In this document: piece after piece, positions 48,523-58,980 of the stretch
Position numbering within the stretch: position 1 is the first letter of the stretch
Layout: each line of letters begins with the position of its first letter
From: a bacterium
GTDB lineage: Bacteria; Pseudomonadota; Alphaproteobacteria; SP197
DNA length: 64,000 nt
NCBI GenBank assembly: GCA_028821455.1
Contig: JAPPGE010000003.1
Location: 1-64,000, forward strand
Reading direction: 5' to 3'
The notes under the pieces: generated by a model
What the model was told of the DNA's origin: nothing
Seen by the model: only the letters and a program-made list of their open reading frames with translations
Database searches by the model: none
Translations under genes and position numbers: made by a program

Positions 48523-49670
48523 TCGGCGGCCTGGGGAACGGGCAGGGGTCCGCCCTCCATGGCCTGCATGACCAGCCTGTGGAAATGGTGCACCGCGTGC
48601 TCGCTGATGTGGCTGCGGCCGCTGTCGACGATGAACCGGCCACGGTCGTAGCCGCGCGATTTCAGGCCTGCGTGGACACTCTCGCAAAGGGCGATGTCCT
48701 CGGGCTGAAGCACGTCGACGACGTAGTCGATCGCCGCCTCGGACTGTTGGGTCAGTTCTCCGCCCAGCGAGTGCCAGTGCAGATGCTCGACGCAGCCTTC
48801 GGGTCCGTCGGGGAGCATCTGGAGAGTCATGAGATTGGGCTCGCCCGGCATCAGCCAGATCGTCAGGTTCGGCCACACGAAGTAGCCGGCGTAGCCGAAG
48901 TCGACGTCGCCGGTTTCGAAATCGTAGGCCGTGCTCCTGTTCGAGCGCGGCTTGTCCGACGTCTGGGCCGACCAGTACTGGTGCGTGCGATTGCGATAGG
49001 TGGGCATCTCGACCATGTCGACGAAGGCCGGATGCGCCGGTTCGCAGTGGTAACACTCCTGGAAGTTGTCGATGACCACCTTCCAGTTGGCCTTCAGCGC
49101 GAAATCCCTTTGACACGCCGGCTCGAGAGACGCGGCCCGGGGCATCCAGCGCAGGATGTCGTCCTCGAGCCCGGCGTACTGTTCGCCGAACGGGAGGGCT
49201 TCGGCGTCGAGATTGACGAAGACGAGGCCGAGCATCGTGTCGACCCTGACCTGTTTCAGCGAAAACGCCGACTTGTCGAAATCGCGGACGTTCTCGCAGC
49301 CGCGCGCCGTCCTCAGGGACCCGTCGAGATTGTAGGCCCAGGCATGATAGGGGCACGTCACGACGGGCCCCAGAGTGCCGCTGCCCTTGAGGACGCGGTG
49401 AGCCCGGTGCTGGCAGACATTGTAAAAGCAGCGCAGGACGCCATCACGCCCCCTGACGAGAGCGAGGCTCTCGTCGGCGATCTCCACCACCCGATAGCTG
49501 CCAGGTGCCTTGAGCGTGCTTTCGTGTCCGGCAAAGAGCCATGAGCGGGCGAAGATTCGCTCCTTTTCCTCCTCGAAGATCAACGGATCGGTGTAGTAGC
49601 GCGAGGCCATCGTGAAGGAACGGGAGGGGTCGTCGTGGAGACCTCCTGGAAGAGCGTCATAGGGCGTCAT
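48519..49670 (-). CDS. Rieske aromatic ring-hydroxylating oxygenase alpha subunit (choline monooxygenase-like)
   Basis: CQHRAHRVLKGSG...CPYHAWAYNLDG Rieske motif; NFQECYHCEPAHPAF iron site. Start MTPYDALPGG at 49670. Confidence 0.93.
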   Translation of the reverse strand: MTPYDALPGGLHDDPSRSFTMASRYYTDPLIFEEEKERIFARSWLFAGHESTLKAPGSYRVVEIADESLALVRGRDGVLRCFYNVCQHRAHRVLKGSGTLGPVVTCPYHAWAYNLDGSLRTARGCENVRDFDKSAFSLKQVRVDTMLGLVFVNLDAEALPFGEQYAGLEDDILRWMPRAASLEPACQRDFALKANWKVVIDNFQECYHCEPAHPAFVDMVEMPTYRNRTHQYWSAQTSDKPRSNRSTAYDFETGDVDFGYAGYFVWPNLTIWLMPGEPNLMTLQMLPDGPEGCVEHLHWHSLGGELTQQSEAAIDYVVDVLQPEDIALCESVHAGLKSRGYDRGRFIVDSGRSHISEHAVHHFHRLVMQAMEGGPLPVPQAAE

Positions 49671-49869
49671 CGTGGCAGTCCGCTGACCATGCTTCGTCGC
49701 CGTACCATATGAATGCCTCCCCATACAATCAATCGAGTTGTGTCGCACAGACATTCAAGATTTTCTCAATGATTGAACGCTCAATGCCCTGTGCGCTCTC
49801 GACGCCGCAGGCAGACACCTGAATCTCGTCAGGGCCGCCTTGGCAAGCCTGGCAGACGGCTTGACACGG

Positions 49870-50080
49870 GGACGATCACATCCGGATCATCCGGCCGAGG
49901 GGGCGGCGACCATGGCATTGAAAAGGCCGTGGGTGGAAGCTGACCTTCTGCTTGTGATCGATGTCCTGAACGACCTTTGTCACGGCGACGCGCCTGATGT
50001 CCCTCGGGAGAGACGAGGTGACTGCCGTCGTCGACCGGATGGTGCCACGCGCTCTCCATCTGCGTCGGCTTCCAGCTGGC
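49870..50080 (+). pseudogene. Frameshifted 5' remnant of a nicotinamidase gene paralogous to 59172-59813
   Basis: ATGGCATTGAAAAGGCCGTGGGTGGAAGCTGACCTTCTGCTTGTGATCGATGTCCTGAACGACCTTTGTCACGG aligns with ATGGCATTGACGAGGCCGCGGGCGGAAGCTGACCTTCTGCTTGTCATCGACGTCCAGAACGACTTTTGTCCCGG; upstream GCTTGACA...CCGGATCATC also shared. Confidence 0.92.
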
Positions 50081-50225
50081 GCACCAGGCTCAGGGCCGCC
50101 GGCGGTCACCGCCGCTTCGCAACGGGTCGGCACGGGATCCGGTGCGCCGGATGTGAGGTCCAGCGCCTTGTCGAGTCAGGCGGGGACGCGTTTCATGGAG
50201 TGCCGGCACCACGCGGATACGCGTG

Positions 50226-51458
50226 TCAGGCGGTTTCCGCTGCGGTGAGGTCGAAGCCGCGCTCCTGGACGAAACTCCCGAATTCCTCCTGTGTCATGAG
50301 GGCAAACCCGGAGCGCCGGGACATGTGCTCGCGTACCGCCGACACGATCTCCGCGACGGTTTGCCCGTTCGCGGACCTGCCGAGGAGCGAGAGGTTGTAG
50401 AGGACCGTGAATTCGTTGCAGCGCCGACCGATCGACAGGTGGTGGCGGTTGCCGACCAGCCGGGGCGGGTAGACCAGGGCCTCCTCGAACCTCCCCTCCT
50501 GGTGGAGCTCCCAGTAGACCTGCTGAATTTCCTCGGTCTCGGGAATTGCGAAGGCCGAATCGCCCACGACCGGCTTCTGCCGGGGGATCGCGAGGCCGAT
50601 CGAACGGGAAACGAGTTCCGAGAGCTCCTTGAGGGACGAAAGGTCGATGCCGGTGGAAACGCCGATGTGCATCTCGGCCGCCACGGCGAATTCCTCGAGC
50701 GGCACAAGGCCCGTGAATTCCCCCACACCGTTCACCGTGGTCTGGATGGTCGAGGCGCCCGCCAGGACGGCCGCCATGGCGTTGACGACGGCCATGGAGG
50801 AATGGTTGTGCAAATGAACCTGCAACGGACGGTCGGTCCATGCGGCGACGAGCCCGACGAGGTGGTGGAGGCCCCATGGCGAGATCGTGCCGAGGGAGTC
50901 GCCGATGGTGAACTCGTCGCAATGCGGCGTGAGTTCCCTGATCAACTGTTCCAGGAATTCCGGACGTGTGCGCGTGGCGTCCATGCACATCAGGCACGTG
51001 TGCATGCCGTGCGCCCTTGCATGATCGGTCAGGCGTCGGGCGAGGTCGATGATGTCGGCGCCGGACTTGCCCTGAGGCACAAGGGCGTCGTTGACTCCCA
51101 CCAGAATGTCGATGTCGGAGAGGCCGGTTTGCCGGGCGATGTCGATCTCTTGAGCTGTCTTGACGAAGGAACTCAGGCGGACGGGGAGGTCGAGGGCGAC
51201 GATCTTCTCCGCGCAGCGGATATCGTCGTCGGACGGCAGGGGCGAGTTGCCGAGAATGGACATGCGGCCGACACCGGCGCCGGCGAGTTTGCGGGCAATG
51301 GCGATGCGGTCGGCTTCGCTCAGGTATGCTCCTGCCATTTCCTCGCCGTCGCCCTCGAGCGTGAGGTCGTGGATGGCGACGTTCTTCGGCCTGTCGGGCT
51401 TCTGCAACTGTGGAGCGAGCCAGTTGTAGGGACTGGCGTAGGGTGTGAGCGTGGACAT
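50226..51458 (-). CDS. LeuA/homocitrate synthase-type (HMGL-like) protein
   Basis: NVAIHDLTLEGDGEEM at TIM-barrel start; PLQVHLHNHSSMAVVNAMAAVLAGASTIQTTVNGVGEFTGLVPLEEFAVA. Confidence 0.85.
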   Translation of the reverse strand: MSTLTPYASPYNWLAPQLQKPDRPKNVAIHDLTLEGDGEEMAGAYLSEADRIAIARKLAGAGVGRMSILGNSPLPSDDDIRCAEKIVALDLPVRLSSFVKTAQEIDIARQTGLSDIDILVGVNDALVPQGKSGADIIDLARRLTDHARAHGMHTCLMCMDATRTRPEFLEQLIRELTPHCDEFTIGDSLGTISPWGLHHLVGLVAAWTDRPLQVHLHNHSSMAVVNAMAAVLAGASTIQTTVNGVGEFTGLVPLEEFAVAAEMHIGVSTGIDLSSLKELSELVSRSIGLAIPRQKPVVGDSAFAIPETEEIQQVYWELHQEGRFEEALVYPPRLVGNRHHLSIGRRCNEFTVLYNLSLLGRSANGQTVAEIVSAVREHMSRRSGFALMTQEEFGSFVQERGFDLTAAETA

Positions 51459-51494
51459 GATCCGATCTCCCAGGTTTCTGTTCCGCCGGTATCT

Positions 51495-52301
51495 TCAACA
51501 GGAGGCAAACGAGGTGAAGGACGTCCGCTTGAGGTAGCGATCCAGGAACTGCCGGGATCTCTGTTCCCTGGGACTCGAGAGGAAGTCGGCCGGCGCGCCT
51601 TCCTCGATGATCGAGCCTTCGTCCATGAACACGATTCGGTCCGCCGCCTCGCTCGCGAAGCCGATCTCGTGGGTCACCACGATCATGGTCGTGCGCTGCT
51701 CCGCGAGCGCCTGCATGACGTCGAGGACTTCCCCGACGAGCTCCGGATCAAGTGCGCTCGTGGGTTCGTCGAACAGGAGGATTTCAGGCTCCATGGCAAG
51801 GGCGCGGGCGATGGCGACGCGCTGTTGCTGGCCGCCGGAAAGCTTGGCGGGATAGCTTGTCGCCTTGTCCTGCAGTCCGACCCGGTCGAGCAGGACTTCG
51901 GCCCGCTCGCGAGCCTCATTCTTGGAGAGGCCCCGGACGATCATCGGTCCCTCCATGACATTGCCGATCGCCGTCCTGTGAGGCCACAGGTTGAAGGATT
52001 GGAAGACCATGCCGATCCGGCTGCGCTGCCGTCTCAACCGGGCATCGCCCAGCGGCCTCGGGGTGCCGTTGGCATCCCTTTCCATGCCGAGCATTTCATC
52101 ACCGATCCATACCGTTCCCGAGGTCGGCGGCGACAACCAGTTCAGGCAGCGCAACAGGGTGGACTTGCCGGAGCCCGAAGGACCCAGGACGCAGACGACC
52201 TCACCCTTGGCCACCTCGAGGCTGATGTCACTGAGAACCTCGAGATCCCCGAAGGTCTTGACCAGGTGTTCGGCGCGAATGGCGGGCACGTTCTTCGTCA
52301 T
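51495..52301 (-). CDS. Amino-acid-type ABC transporter ATP-binding protein
   Basis: [57 protein letters not shown]. Confidence 0.93.
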   Translation of the reverse strand: MTKNVPAIRAEHLVKTFGDLEVLSDISLEVAKGEVVCVLGPSGSGKSTLLRCLNWLSPPTSGTVWIGDEMLGMERDANGTPRPLGDARLRRQRSRIGMVFQSFNLWPHRTAIGNVMEGPMIVRGLSKNEARERAEVLLDRVGLQDKATSYPAKLSGGQQQRVAIARALAMEPEILLFDEPTSALDPELVGEVLDVMQALAEQRTTMIVVTHEIGFASEAADRIVFMDEGSIIEEGAPADFLSSPREQRSRQFLDRYLKRTSFTSFASC

Positions 52302-52311
52302 GGTGGTGTCC

Positions 52312-52971
52312 TCACCTCGCTTCACGGTAACGGGTCACGCGACGTTCCAGGGACCGCATGCCGTTCTCCCACACGAAGAGGATGGTCCAGTAACAGATGG
52401 CGGCAAATGTCCAGAACTCGAACGGGGCATAGGTCCGGGCAACGACCTGCTTGGTCTCGAAGGCGAATTCGTGCACCGAGATGATCGACAGGATTGCCGA
52501 ATCCTTGACGAGGCCGATGGAGATGCCGGTGAGCGGAGGGATGATGAGGCCCAGGGCCTGCGGCACGGTGATCCTGCGCGCCGCCTGCAGGCGGGACATG
52601 CCAACCGAGCGCGCGGCTTCCAGCTGTCCTGAGGGAATGGCATCGATGGCGCCGCGCATGATTTCGGCCATGTAGGGCGAATAGTAGAGCGTCAGGGTGA
52701 GAAGGCCCGCCGCCAGTTCCGAAAGCCTGAGGCCGATGTCCGGGAGAACGAAGTAAATCACGTAGAGCAGCACGAGTATCGGGATGCCCAGGATGATCTC
52801 CGTATAGATGCGAACGATGACGGCGAGCGGCCGGATGCCGGAGCGCTGCATCGCGACCAGGACGGCTCCGGTGACAATGGAAAGCAGGATGCCGGCCGTG
52901 GAGATGATGATGGTGACCTTGAGGCCCTCCAGCAGGAGCGGCGCATACTTCAGAATCTGTTCTAGATCCAT
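52312..52971 (-). CDS. Amino acid ABC transporter permease
   Basis: HisM/GlnP type: [52 protein letters not shown]. Confidence 0.93.
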   Translation of the reverse strand: MDLEQILKYAPLLLEGLKVTIIISTAGILLSIVTGAVLVAMQRSGIRPLAVIVRIYTEIILGIPILVLLYVIYFVLPDIGLRLSELAAGLLTLTLYYSPYMAEIMRGAIDAIPSGQLEAARSVGMSRLQAARRITVPQALGLIIPPLTGISIGLVKDSAILSIISVHEFAFETKQVVARTYAPFEFWTFAAICYWTILFVWENGMRSLERRVTRYREAR

Positions 52972-52986
52972 GCCGCGCGTCCTCCC

Positions 52987-53643
52987 TCAGGTGTGGAGCA
53001 GCCGGAAGCGGCGTTCCAGCCACCGGGAGACCTGGGTGAAGGAGAGGGCGATGAGGACGTAGCCGACCGCGATCGGGAGGAAAATTTCGACGGCGCTGAA
53101 CGCTCTTGCCTGGATGACGACGCCTGCGTAGGTGAGTTCGGTCACCGCCACCACGGAAGCAAGCGGTGTCGACTTCAGGACGATCGTGAACTCGCTGGTG
53201 AGAGCCGGCAGGCTGACCACGAACGCCTGCGGCAGGATGACCCGGAACCAGATCTGCCGGGTCGACATACCCATGGCCCGTGCCGCCTCGATCTGTCCCT
53301 CGGGCACATTCTGGACAGCCGCTCTGAGGATTTCCGTCGTATAGGCTCCGCTGTTCAGTCCGATCGCCACGGCCGCGGCGAGGAAGGCCTGTCCCTTGAT
53401 GCCCAGCAGGGGCAGACCGAAGAAGACGACGAAGAGCTGCACCAGAAGGGGCGTGCCGCGCATGATGCTGACATAGGTCCGGCTGAGCCAGTAGCCGCCC
53501 GGGATCTTCGACAGCTGGAGCATCACCGAAATCGTGCCGAACAGCAGACTCAGAATGACACTGCAGACGGTCAGTTCCACAGTGACGATCGCTGCCGATG
53601 CAAGAATGGGTACGGATTCGTAGAAAAGGTCGAGATTGAACAT
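52987..53643 (-). CDS. Amino acid ABC transporter permease
   Basis: VAIGLNSGAYTTEILRAAVQNVPEGQIEAARAMGMSTRQIWFRVILPQAF; start MFNLDLFYES at 53643. Confidence 0.92.
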   Translation of the reverse strand: MFNLDLFYESVPILASAAIVTVELTVCSVILSLLFGTISVMLQLSKIPGGYWLSRTYVSIMRGTPLLVQLFVVFFGLPLLGIKGQAFLAAAVAIGLNSGAYTTEILRAAVQNVPEGQIEAARAMGMSTRQIWFRVILPQAFVVSLPALTSEFTIVLKSTPLASVVAVTELTYAGVVIQARAFSAVEIFLPIAVGYVLIALSFTQVSRWLERRFRLLHT

Positions 53644-53749
53644 GCGCTTCCAGGCACCGGGAAGGGATGCGCAGGGGCCGCGGCATGCCGCCACCCCTGC
53701 GCCGGTTGCTTTGCGGTCCGGTCAGATGATCAGCCGACCGGACAGGGAT

Positions 53750-54601
53750 CTAGCCTTCCGGAATGAAATTCTCTTCGGGAAGATTGTCGATCCGGAAGCC
53801 GAAGTGTTTCTCCTGAAGCTCGCCCATCTTGCCGCTGGCCTTGAGTTTCTTGAGGGCATCGTTGAGCGCCGCGTTGAGCTTCGGATCGTCCTTGTTGGTA
53901 CCCCAGCCGATCACTGCCTTCGTGCCGATCTCACCGACGATTTCCATCTCGATGTCCGGGCGGCTGGCCATGGCCTTGTGGAGAACGACGATATCGTCGA
54001 CGACGCAATCGACCCTTCCGTCGACCAGGGCGGCGATGGTCTGCTCCACGGTGTCGAAACTCAGGAGCTCCACCTCGTCCATGCCCGCGGCCGACAGTTC
54101 CTCGTTCATCGATTGCATCATCTGCTCGGGTTGCGTCGTCTGCTTGACGGCACACCTGTTGCCGGAAAGGTCATTGATGTTGCTGTTCGTGACATTGGCG
54201 TTGCCCTTGGTTGTCAGTATCGCGTTCACGGTCGACGTGATGGGTATCGTGAAGTCGATTTTCTGGGCACGCTCGGCAGTGATGTTCAGCGCCGTGGCGG
54301 TGAAATCGAACGATCCGGCGATGAGGCCGGGAATGACGCCGCTGAAGGCCATGACCTGGTAGTCGATCTCGACACCCCAATCCTCGGCAATGGCTTCGAG
54401 CAGCTCGGGATCGTAGCCGATGATATTGCCCTCCGAATCAGTGTATTCGAAGGGTGCGAAGGTCGGATCGATGGCAACGATCATGCTGCCTCGCTCCATG
54501 ATGTCGTCGAGGGCATCGGCCTTGGCAGGCGCCAGTCCGGCGTTCATGCCGAGTGCGATGACGGCAGCAGCCGTCGACGTGATGATGTATCTTGTGTCCA
54601 T
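53750..54601 (-). CDS. Amino-acid-type periplasmic solute-binding protein (SBP_bac_3)
   Basis: Signal peptide ITSTAAAVIALGMNAGLAPAKA; GSMIVAIDPTFAPFEYTDSEGNIIGYDPELLEAIAEDWGVE. Confidence 0.93.
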   Translation of the reverse strand: MDTRYIITSTAAAVIALGMNAGLAPAKADALDDIMERGSMIVAIDPTFAPFEYTDSEGNIIGYDPELLEAIAEDWGVEIDYQVMAFSGVIPGLIAGSFDFTATALNITAERAQKIDFTIPITSTVNAILTTKGNANVTNSNINDLSGNRCAVKQTTQPEQMMQSMNEELSAAGMDEVELLSFDTVEQTIAALVDGRVDCVVDDIVVLHKAMASRPDIEMEIVGEIGTKAVIGWGTNKDDPKLNAALNDALKKLKASGKMGELQEKHFGFRIDNLPEENFIPEG

Positions 54602-54666
54602 GGGAATTTCTCCTTTGGTCCATTGAATGTTCGTTACGTTGTGCCAGTGATTCCCGTGCTCGCGCG

Positions 54667-55704
54667 TCACCCCCCTTCCTTGCTGGGTGTGCCGAACAGC
54701 CGAAGGCGGTTCACGCCACCGTCTGGAATCATGTTGAAGCGGACATGGGTCACTGTTCCGAGGACGGCGACTTCATCCTCGAAGGTGTGGACCCGGTCCA
54801 TTTCGAGTTTCTGCTCGGGCAGCAGATCCTGCCAGAACAGTGACGATGCCACGGCCGACGACTCGTCGGCCGCATGCGCGGCGGCCTGAATTGAACATCG
54901 GTCGGGATAGTTGCCCTTGAAGTGGGTGGTGTCGACAACAATTTTTCTGACCGTTCCCGCACAGGCGAGGCGAAACAGCGCCCATTCGTTGCCGGGTTCG
55001 CGCCGTCTGCGGGTTTCCCATCCCTCGGCCATGGTGGCGCCGACACCGGGATAGAGGATGTTCGCCGGCGATCCGTAGTGCTGGTCGCTGCAGTCCACGA
55101 GCCAGCCACCGTGTTCAATCGCCGCAAGGTCCATCTCTGCCGCGCCGTCCCGGTCGCGAACGATCTCGCCGTAGACGCGCAGGCGCGCGACACCCCCGTC
55201 GGGATAGATGTTGAGGCGCACATGCGTCCACAGACCGTCGTTGTCGATCGGCCGGACGTGGTGAGCGTTCCCCTCCAGGGCGACCGGTGGCAGGACCTCG
55301 GTCCAGGGGGTGGCATCATCCGGGTCGCCGTTGCAGCGGCAGGCGTCGATGGAGGCGGACGGCGGAAAGTTGCCGGTGAAGTGACTCGTATCGATATCGA
55401 AGCCCCTGATTCGTCCTGTCGCCGAAAGCCTGACGATACAGTAGTCGTGTCCCGTCGTTCTCCGGCGCCTGGTCTCCCATCCGTCCATCCACTTGCCGTG
55501 ATCGTCGTACCTGTCCGGAATGAAGCGCGCGGGACGCGGTTCGAGCATGCGCTCCTTCGGCGCGAACCACTCGTTGTTCGCGAACACCGCAACAGCACCC
55601 AGGCGGGGGTCGGCGAGGTTGGGCCAACGCTCCGCAAGCGTGTTCTCGCTGGCGGGGACGAACTCGCCGAGTGTCTCGTCGAAGATCAGACCGGCGCCGG
55701 TCAT
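54667..55704 (-). CDS. alc: Allantoicase
   Basis: [36 protein letters not shown] twice (internal repeat), [20 protein letters not shown]. Confidence 0.95.
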   Translation of the reverse strand: MTGAGLIFDETLGEFVPASENTLAERWPNLADPRLGAVAVFANNEWFAPKERMLEPRPARFIPDRYDDHGKWMDGWETRRRRTTGHDYCIVRLSATGRIRGFDIDTSHFTGNFPPSASIDACRCNGDPDDATPWTEVLPPVALEGNAHHVRPIDNDGLWTHVRLNIYPDGGVARLRVYGEIVRDRDGAAEMDLAAIEHGGWLVDCSDQHYGSPANILYPGVGATMAEGWETRRRREPGNEWALFRLACAGTVRKIVVDTTHFKGNYPDRCSIQAAAHAADESSAVASSLFWQDLLPEQKLEMDRVHTFEDEVAVLGTVTHVRFNMIPDGGVNRLRLFGTPSKEGG

Positions 55705-56228
55705 CGAAGGTCCGTGTCGAGCGTCACCACGATCCCCTCGTCATCGATGCTCTCCTCTTCGTAGTCCTGATCGAAGACCTCGCCTCTTGCCGAGCGGTCC
55801 TCAACCAGAAAATCGGCGGCATGGAGCGCGATGAGGGAGTGATGCCATGTACCGGGGTGGAGGGTGACGCCCTGGCCGTGCCGCGCCAGGAACCCGCGCA
55901 TGTTGCCGGTCGCGGGACGGGCATCGCGCTGCGCCACGACGATCAGAAACTCCGAACGGTCGAGAGGCACGAAGGCCTGACTGGAGACGGGATGACGTTC
56001 CATGAGACGCAGCCGGAAGGGAAGCATCGCGGGTCTGAGCCCCTGGAAGATGCTGATCACGGGCCTGCCATCCTCGGCCGTCACGTCGACCCTGGCGAGG
56101 TCGTGTTGATGCAGGACCTCGCCATTGTTGATTTCGAGGCACGAGCGCGGATCCCGTTCGATGACATCGCCGAAGGCGCGGCAGACCGGTCTGGTCAGAG
56201 GTTCGACCCGGATCTCCCTTATCGACAT
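55701..56228 (-). CDS. allA: Ureidoglycolate lyase
   Basis: [59 protein letters not shown]; overlaps alc. Confidence 0.93.
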   Translation of the reverse strand: MSIREIRVEPLTRPVCRAFGDVIERDPRSCLEINNGEVLHQHDLARVDVTAEDGRPVISIFQGLRPAMLPFRLRLMERHPVSSQAFVPLDRSEFLIVVAQRDARPATGNMRGFLARHGQGVTLHPGTWHHSLIALHAADFLVEDRSARGEVFDQDYEEESIDDEGIVVTLDTDLR

Positions 56229-56406
56229 GCTGCCGTCCCGATTCGCGTGCGGTGCAACATTCAATCGCTCAATTCTCGCGGCGGTCAAGCGTCCAATGTC
56301 CCGGTCCGGGCACCCTTCGGCCGCCGCCTTACGGATAGTTCCGGGCCGTTGCGGCATGATGAGGACCGTTTGCCGGCATCTCGAGGGGTTTGCCCATACG
56401 CTTGTC

Positions 56407-56586
56407 ATGCCTGCGATGGAGCCGATCGGTCTTTCGGTCGACGACGTCGGGATCACGCTCGATGTGAATGGCGTCAGGCGCCAGTCGGGGAATCGCAACC
56501 AGATGATCTGGAAGACGGTGGAAGCGATCTCGCTTCTTTCGGGTCTCCTTGAGCTCCGGTCCGGCGACATCCTGTTCAACGGGACG
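56407..56586 (+). pseudogene. 3' remnant of a fumarylacetoacetate hydrolase (FAH) family gene
   Basis: VGITLDVNGVRRQSGNRNQMIWKTVEAISLLSGLLELRSGDILFNGT, the C-terminal FAH signature, with no upstream catalytic body. Confidence 0.8.
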
Positions 56587-56766
56587 CAGGCGGCCTCTCA
56601 TGTAGGGATCGACTGACAGATAGATGGTGCGAACCAGCACCTCGCCGGGGCCCGGCACCGGCATCGGCGATTCGACGAGATCGACGTGCCCGGAAGCCGG
56701 CGCGCCCGGCGGATAGTCCTTCAGGAAAAGTGCCCGATTGATCCTGGTGTGACGGCGTCTTGGTCA
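56587..56766 (-). pseudogene. 5' remnant of an NADP-dependent MDR oxidoreductase (CurA/YncB type)
   Basis: Minus strand reads RINRALFLKDYPPGAPASGHVDLVESPMPVPGPGEVLVRTIYLSVDPYMRGRL, then stops matching. Confidence 0.85.
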
Positions 56767-56894
56767 TGGCATTGCGTCCTGCGGTCGGCGCGTTGCTGTC
56801 AACAATTCCATTGAATGCGGCCCTCCCCGAGCGTATCTCTTCAGTGCTGGTCTAACCGCACTCTTGGCTACGCTCATGACGACATGTGTCAAAT

Positions 56895-57150
56895 GCACCG
56901 ATCCTCCCATGCAGCTTGCAGAAGCCGTCTGGGTCGATTCCGGGCGCATGAGTGGCGTGCCCTGTTTCCGCGGTACGCGTCTACCGGTCCAGCAGCCTTT
57001 TTGACTGGATTGAAGACGGCGTCCCCCTGGATGAGTTCCTCCGCGACTTTCAGATCGATCGCAGGGCGGCGGCCGCCGTCCTGCGTGCCGGAGCGTCCGC
57101 CGTTTGCGCCGCCGCAGCCGACAATCCCGACTGCGCTGTCTCCTCCTGAC
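56895..57150 (+). pseudogene. DUF433 antitoxin with a single-base frame change near 56990-57004
   Basis: Frame 1 MQLAEAVWVDSGRMSGVPCFRGTRLPVQQPF-stop; frame 2 SLFDWIEDGVPLDEFLRDFQIDRRAAAAVL. Together they form a canonical DUF433 protein. Confidence 0.75.
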
Positions 57151-57158
57151 ACCCGGGC

Positions 57159-57497
57159 ATGAAGGTTCTGCTTGACGTCGGCGTGTCACCGCGCCTGCGC
57201 CATCCGCTCCGGCAGCAGGTCGGCGATGCCCTGGTCGAATCCGCGGAGTTCCACAACTGGCGTTCACTCCGTGACCAGGAACTCTTGACCGCGGCCGAAC
57301 GCTGCGGTTTCACAACTCTCACAACGACCGATAAGCGAATGGCGATGGAACAGCCGCATTCGCCCGTCGTCATCATTGCGGACGACGATAACACCCTTGC
57401 CGGGCTCTTGGCTGCCGCCTCCAGCATCGCTGAGGCCGTTCGGTCGACACGTCCCGGCGAGAAGCGCCTCGTGCCGGTCGCACGATTCCGCCGATGA
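57159..57497 (+). CDS. DUF5615 PIN-like toxin
   Basis: MKVLLDVGVSPRLRHPLRQQ...DQELLTAAERCGFTTLTTTDKRM, next to DUF433. Confidence 0.75.
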   Translation: MKVLLDVGVSPRLRHPLRQQVGDALVESAEFHNWRSLRDQELLTAAERCGFTTLTTTDKRMAMEQPHSPVVIIADDDNTLAGLLAAASSIAEAVRSTRPGEKRLVPVARFRR

Positions 57498-57762
57498 TCC
57501 GTACTCCTCGGCCGGCCGCGAAGGAGGACTCGATGTCGGGTCGGGGCTGCGACGATACGCGGGCAGGCTACGACGTCGTCTTGATGGCTGCGGTCTCCGG
57601 ACTCGTGTCAATGCCGGCGATCGACTCGGGAACTGCGAATCGGCCCGATCACCTGAACGCCGGTGCCAACGTCGTGATCGCGGCTTCGACGTTCCACGAC
57701 GGCGACTCTAGAGTGGCTGACATCAACCAGGTGATGACCCCGGATCATTTTCGGAGCGAGCG

Positions 57763-58974
57763 GTGACAGATCACGCTTCGCCAGCGGGTGTCGGCGCAGG
57801 ACGGCGCCTTCCGATCCTGGCTTTCTGCGCTGGTCACATGGCCGTTGACTGGCCTCACGGCGCGCTCTGGATCCTGATTCCCGCGATCGGCATTGCCATG
57901 GATCTTTCGCCATCCGACCTCGGACTGATGGTGAGCCTTACGGCAATCGGGGGCGCACTGAGCCTGATTCCGGCCGGGATGCTCAGCGATCACACGCGGC
58001 GCCGGGGGACGCTCTTCGTGAGCACATTTGTCTGGATCGTGGTGGGCTACAGCCTTGCCAGCATGGCGCCGGACTTCTGGTCCCTGACCCTGTTGCTCGC
58101 CGTCGCCGGGATGGGCAGCTCGGCCTGGCATCCACTGGCCACAGGCACGCTGACGCAGATACTGCCGGCGCAGCGGGCGCGGGTGCTGGGGATCCACGCC
58201 ATGGGCGGCACCCTTGCCGAGGTCTTCGCGCCCGTGCTGACGGGCGCCCTGCTGGTCTACGTCGACTGGCGGCAGGGCCTGCTCCTTGCCGTCGTTCCCG
58301 CGGTTGCCCTTGGTTTCGTCTTCCTGGCACTGCGCGGCCGGCTTACGGTCCCCGTCGCGTCAGATGCGCGCATGGTGGATCTCAAGGACCTCGCGAAGCG
58401 CTGGCTCAGTCGAGTCGGCCTCCTGCTCGTGGCGATGATCAGCATCTACAACATGGCCATCATGGCCGTGCTGGCCATGGCAACACTCTTCATCGTCAAC
58501 GATCTCGGCCTGTCCGAATTCTGGGCCGGCATCGCATTCGCTGCGATGATCCTGGCCGGCGCCGTGCTGCAACCGGTGATGGGGCATCTTTCCGACACGC
58601 TGGGCCGGCGCAGGATCTTTGCCTTCTCGCTGCTGGCGGCCGCGCCCTTTGGCTTTCTCATGCCGCTGGTCGAGGCACCCTGGCTCGCCCTTGCCTTTCT
58701 GATCATCATGATCGGGGCCTTCTACGGCGTGCGCTCTGTCGTGCTTGCTTCGGCGCTGGATTTCGCCGGCAAACGCGAGGGAACGACGCTGGCACTGGCC
58801 TTCGTGCTGATGGACGGTGTCGGTGCGCTGGGCGCCTTCCTGGGCGGCTACGTCGGCGACTTTGACCTCGCCTATGCCTTCGTGCTTGCCTCGGTGTTCG
58901 CTGTGGTGGCAGCGATCCTCTCGGCCGCCTCCACTCTTGCCTCCCCGCGCATACGAAGGAAGCCGGCAGCCTGA
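57763..58974 (+). CDS. MFS transporter
   Basis: Twelve-TM protein with GMLSDHTRRRGTLF and GHLSDTLGRRRIFAFSLL loops. Confidence 0.9.
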   Translation: MTDHASPAGVGAGRRLPILAFCAGHMAVDWPHGALWILIPAIGIAMDLSPSDLGLMVSLTAIGGALSLIPAGMLSDHTRRRGTLFVSTFVWIVVGYSLASMAPDFWSLTLLLAVAGMGSSAWHPLATGTLTQILPAQRARVLGIHAMGGTLAEVFAPVLTGALLVYVDWRQGLLLAVVPAVALGFVFLALRGRLTVPVASDARMVDLKDLAKRWLSRVGLLLVAMISIYNMAIMAVLAMATLFIVNDLGLSEFWAGIAFAAMILAGAVLQPVMGHLSDTLGRRRIFAFSLLAAAPFGFLMPLVEAPWLALAFLIIMIGAFYGVRSVVLASALDFAGKREGTTLALAFVLMDGVGALGAFLGGYVGDFDLAYAFVLASVFAVVAAILSAASTLASPRIRRKPAA

Positions 58975-58980
58975 TCAAGC

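Noticed and set aside
47920-49356. 478 aa minus-strand ORF as a long DsbA-like protein
   Set aside because: N-terminal part is an alternate frame of the Rieske gene; ATG at 48522 gives a normal-length protein.
50223-52484. 753 aa ORF on the plus strand
   Set aside because: Antisense to the LeuA-like and ABC ATPase genes; charged low-complexity composition typical of GC-rich shadow ORFs.
52322-53686. 454 aa minus-strand ORF
   Set aside because: Alternate frame across two permease genes; composition lacks TM segments.
57498-57762. ORF 57494-57766 as a gene between toxin and MFS transporter
   Set aside because: No recognisable family motif and poor protein-like composition; possibly another remnant but not supportable.
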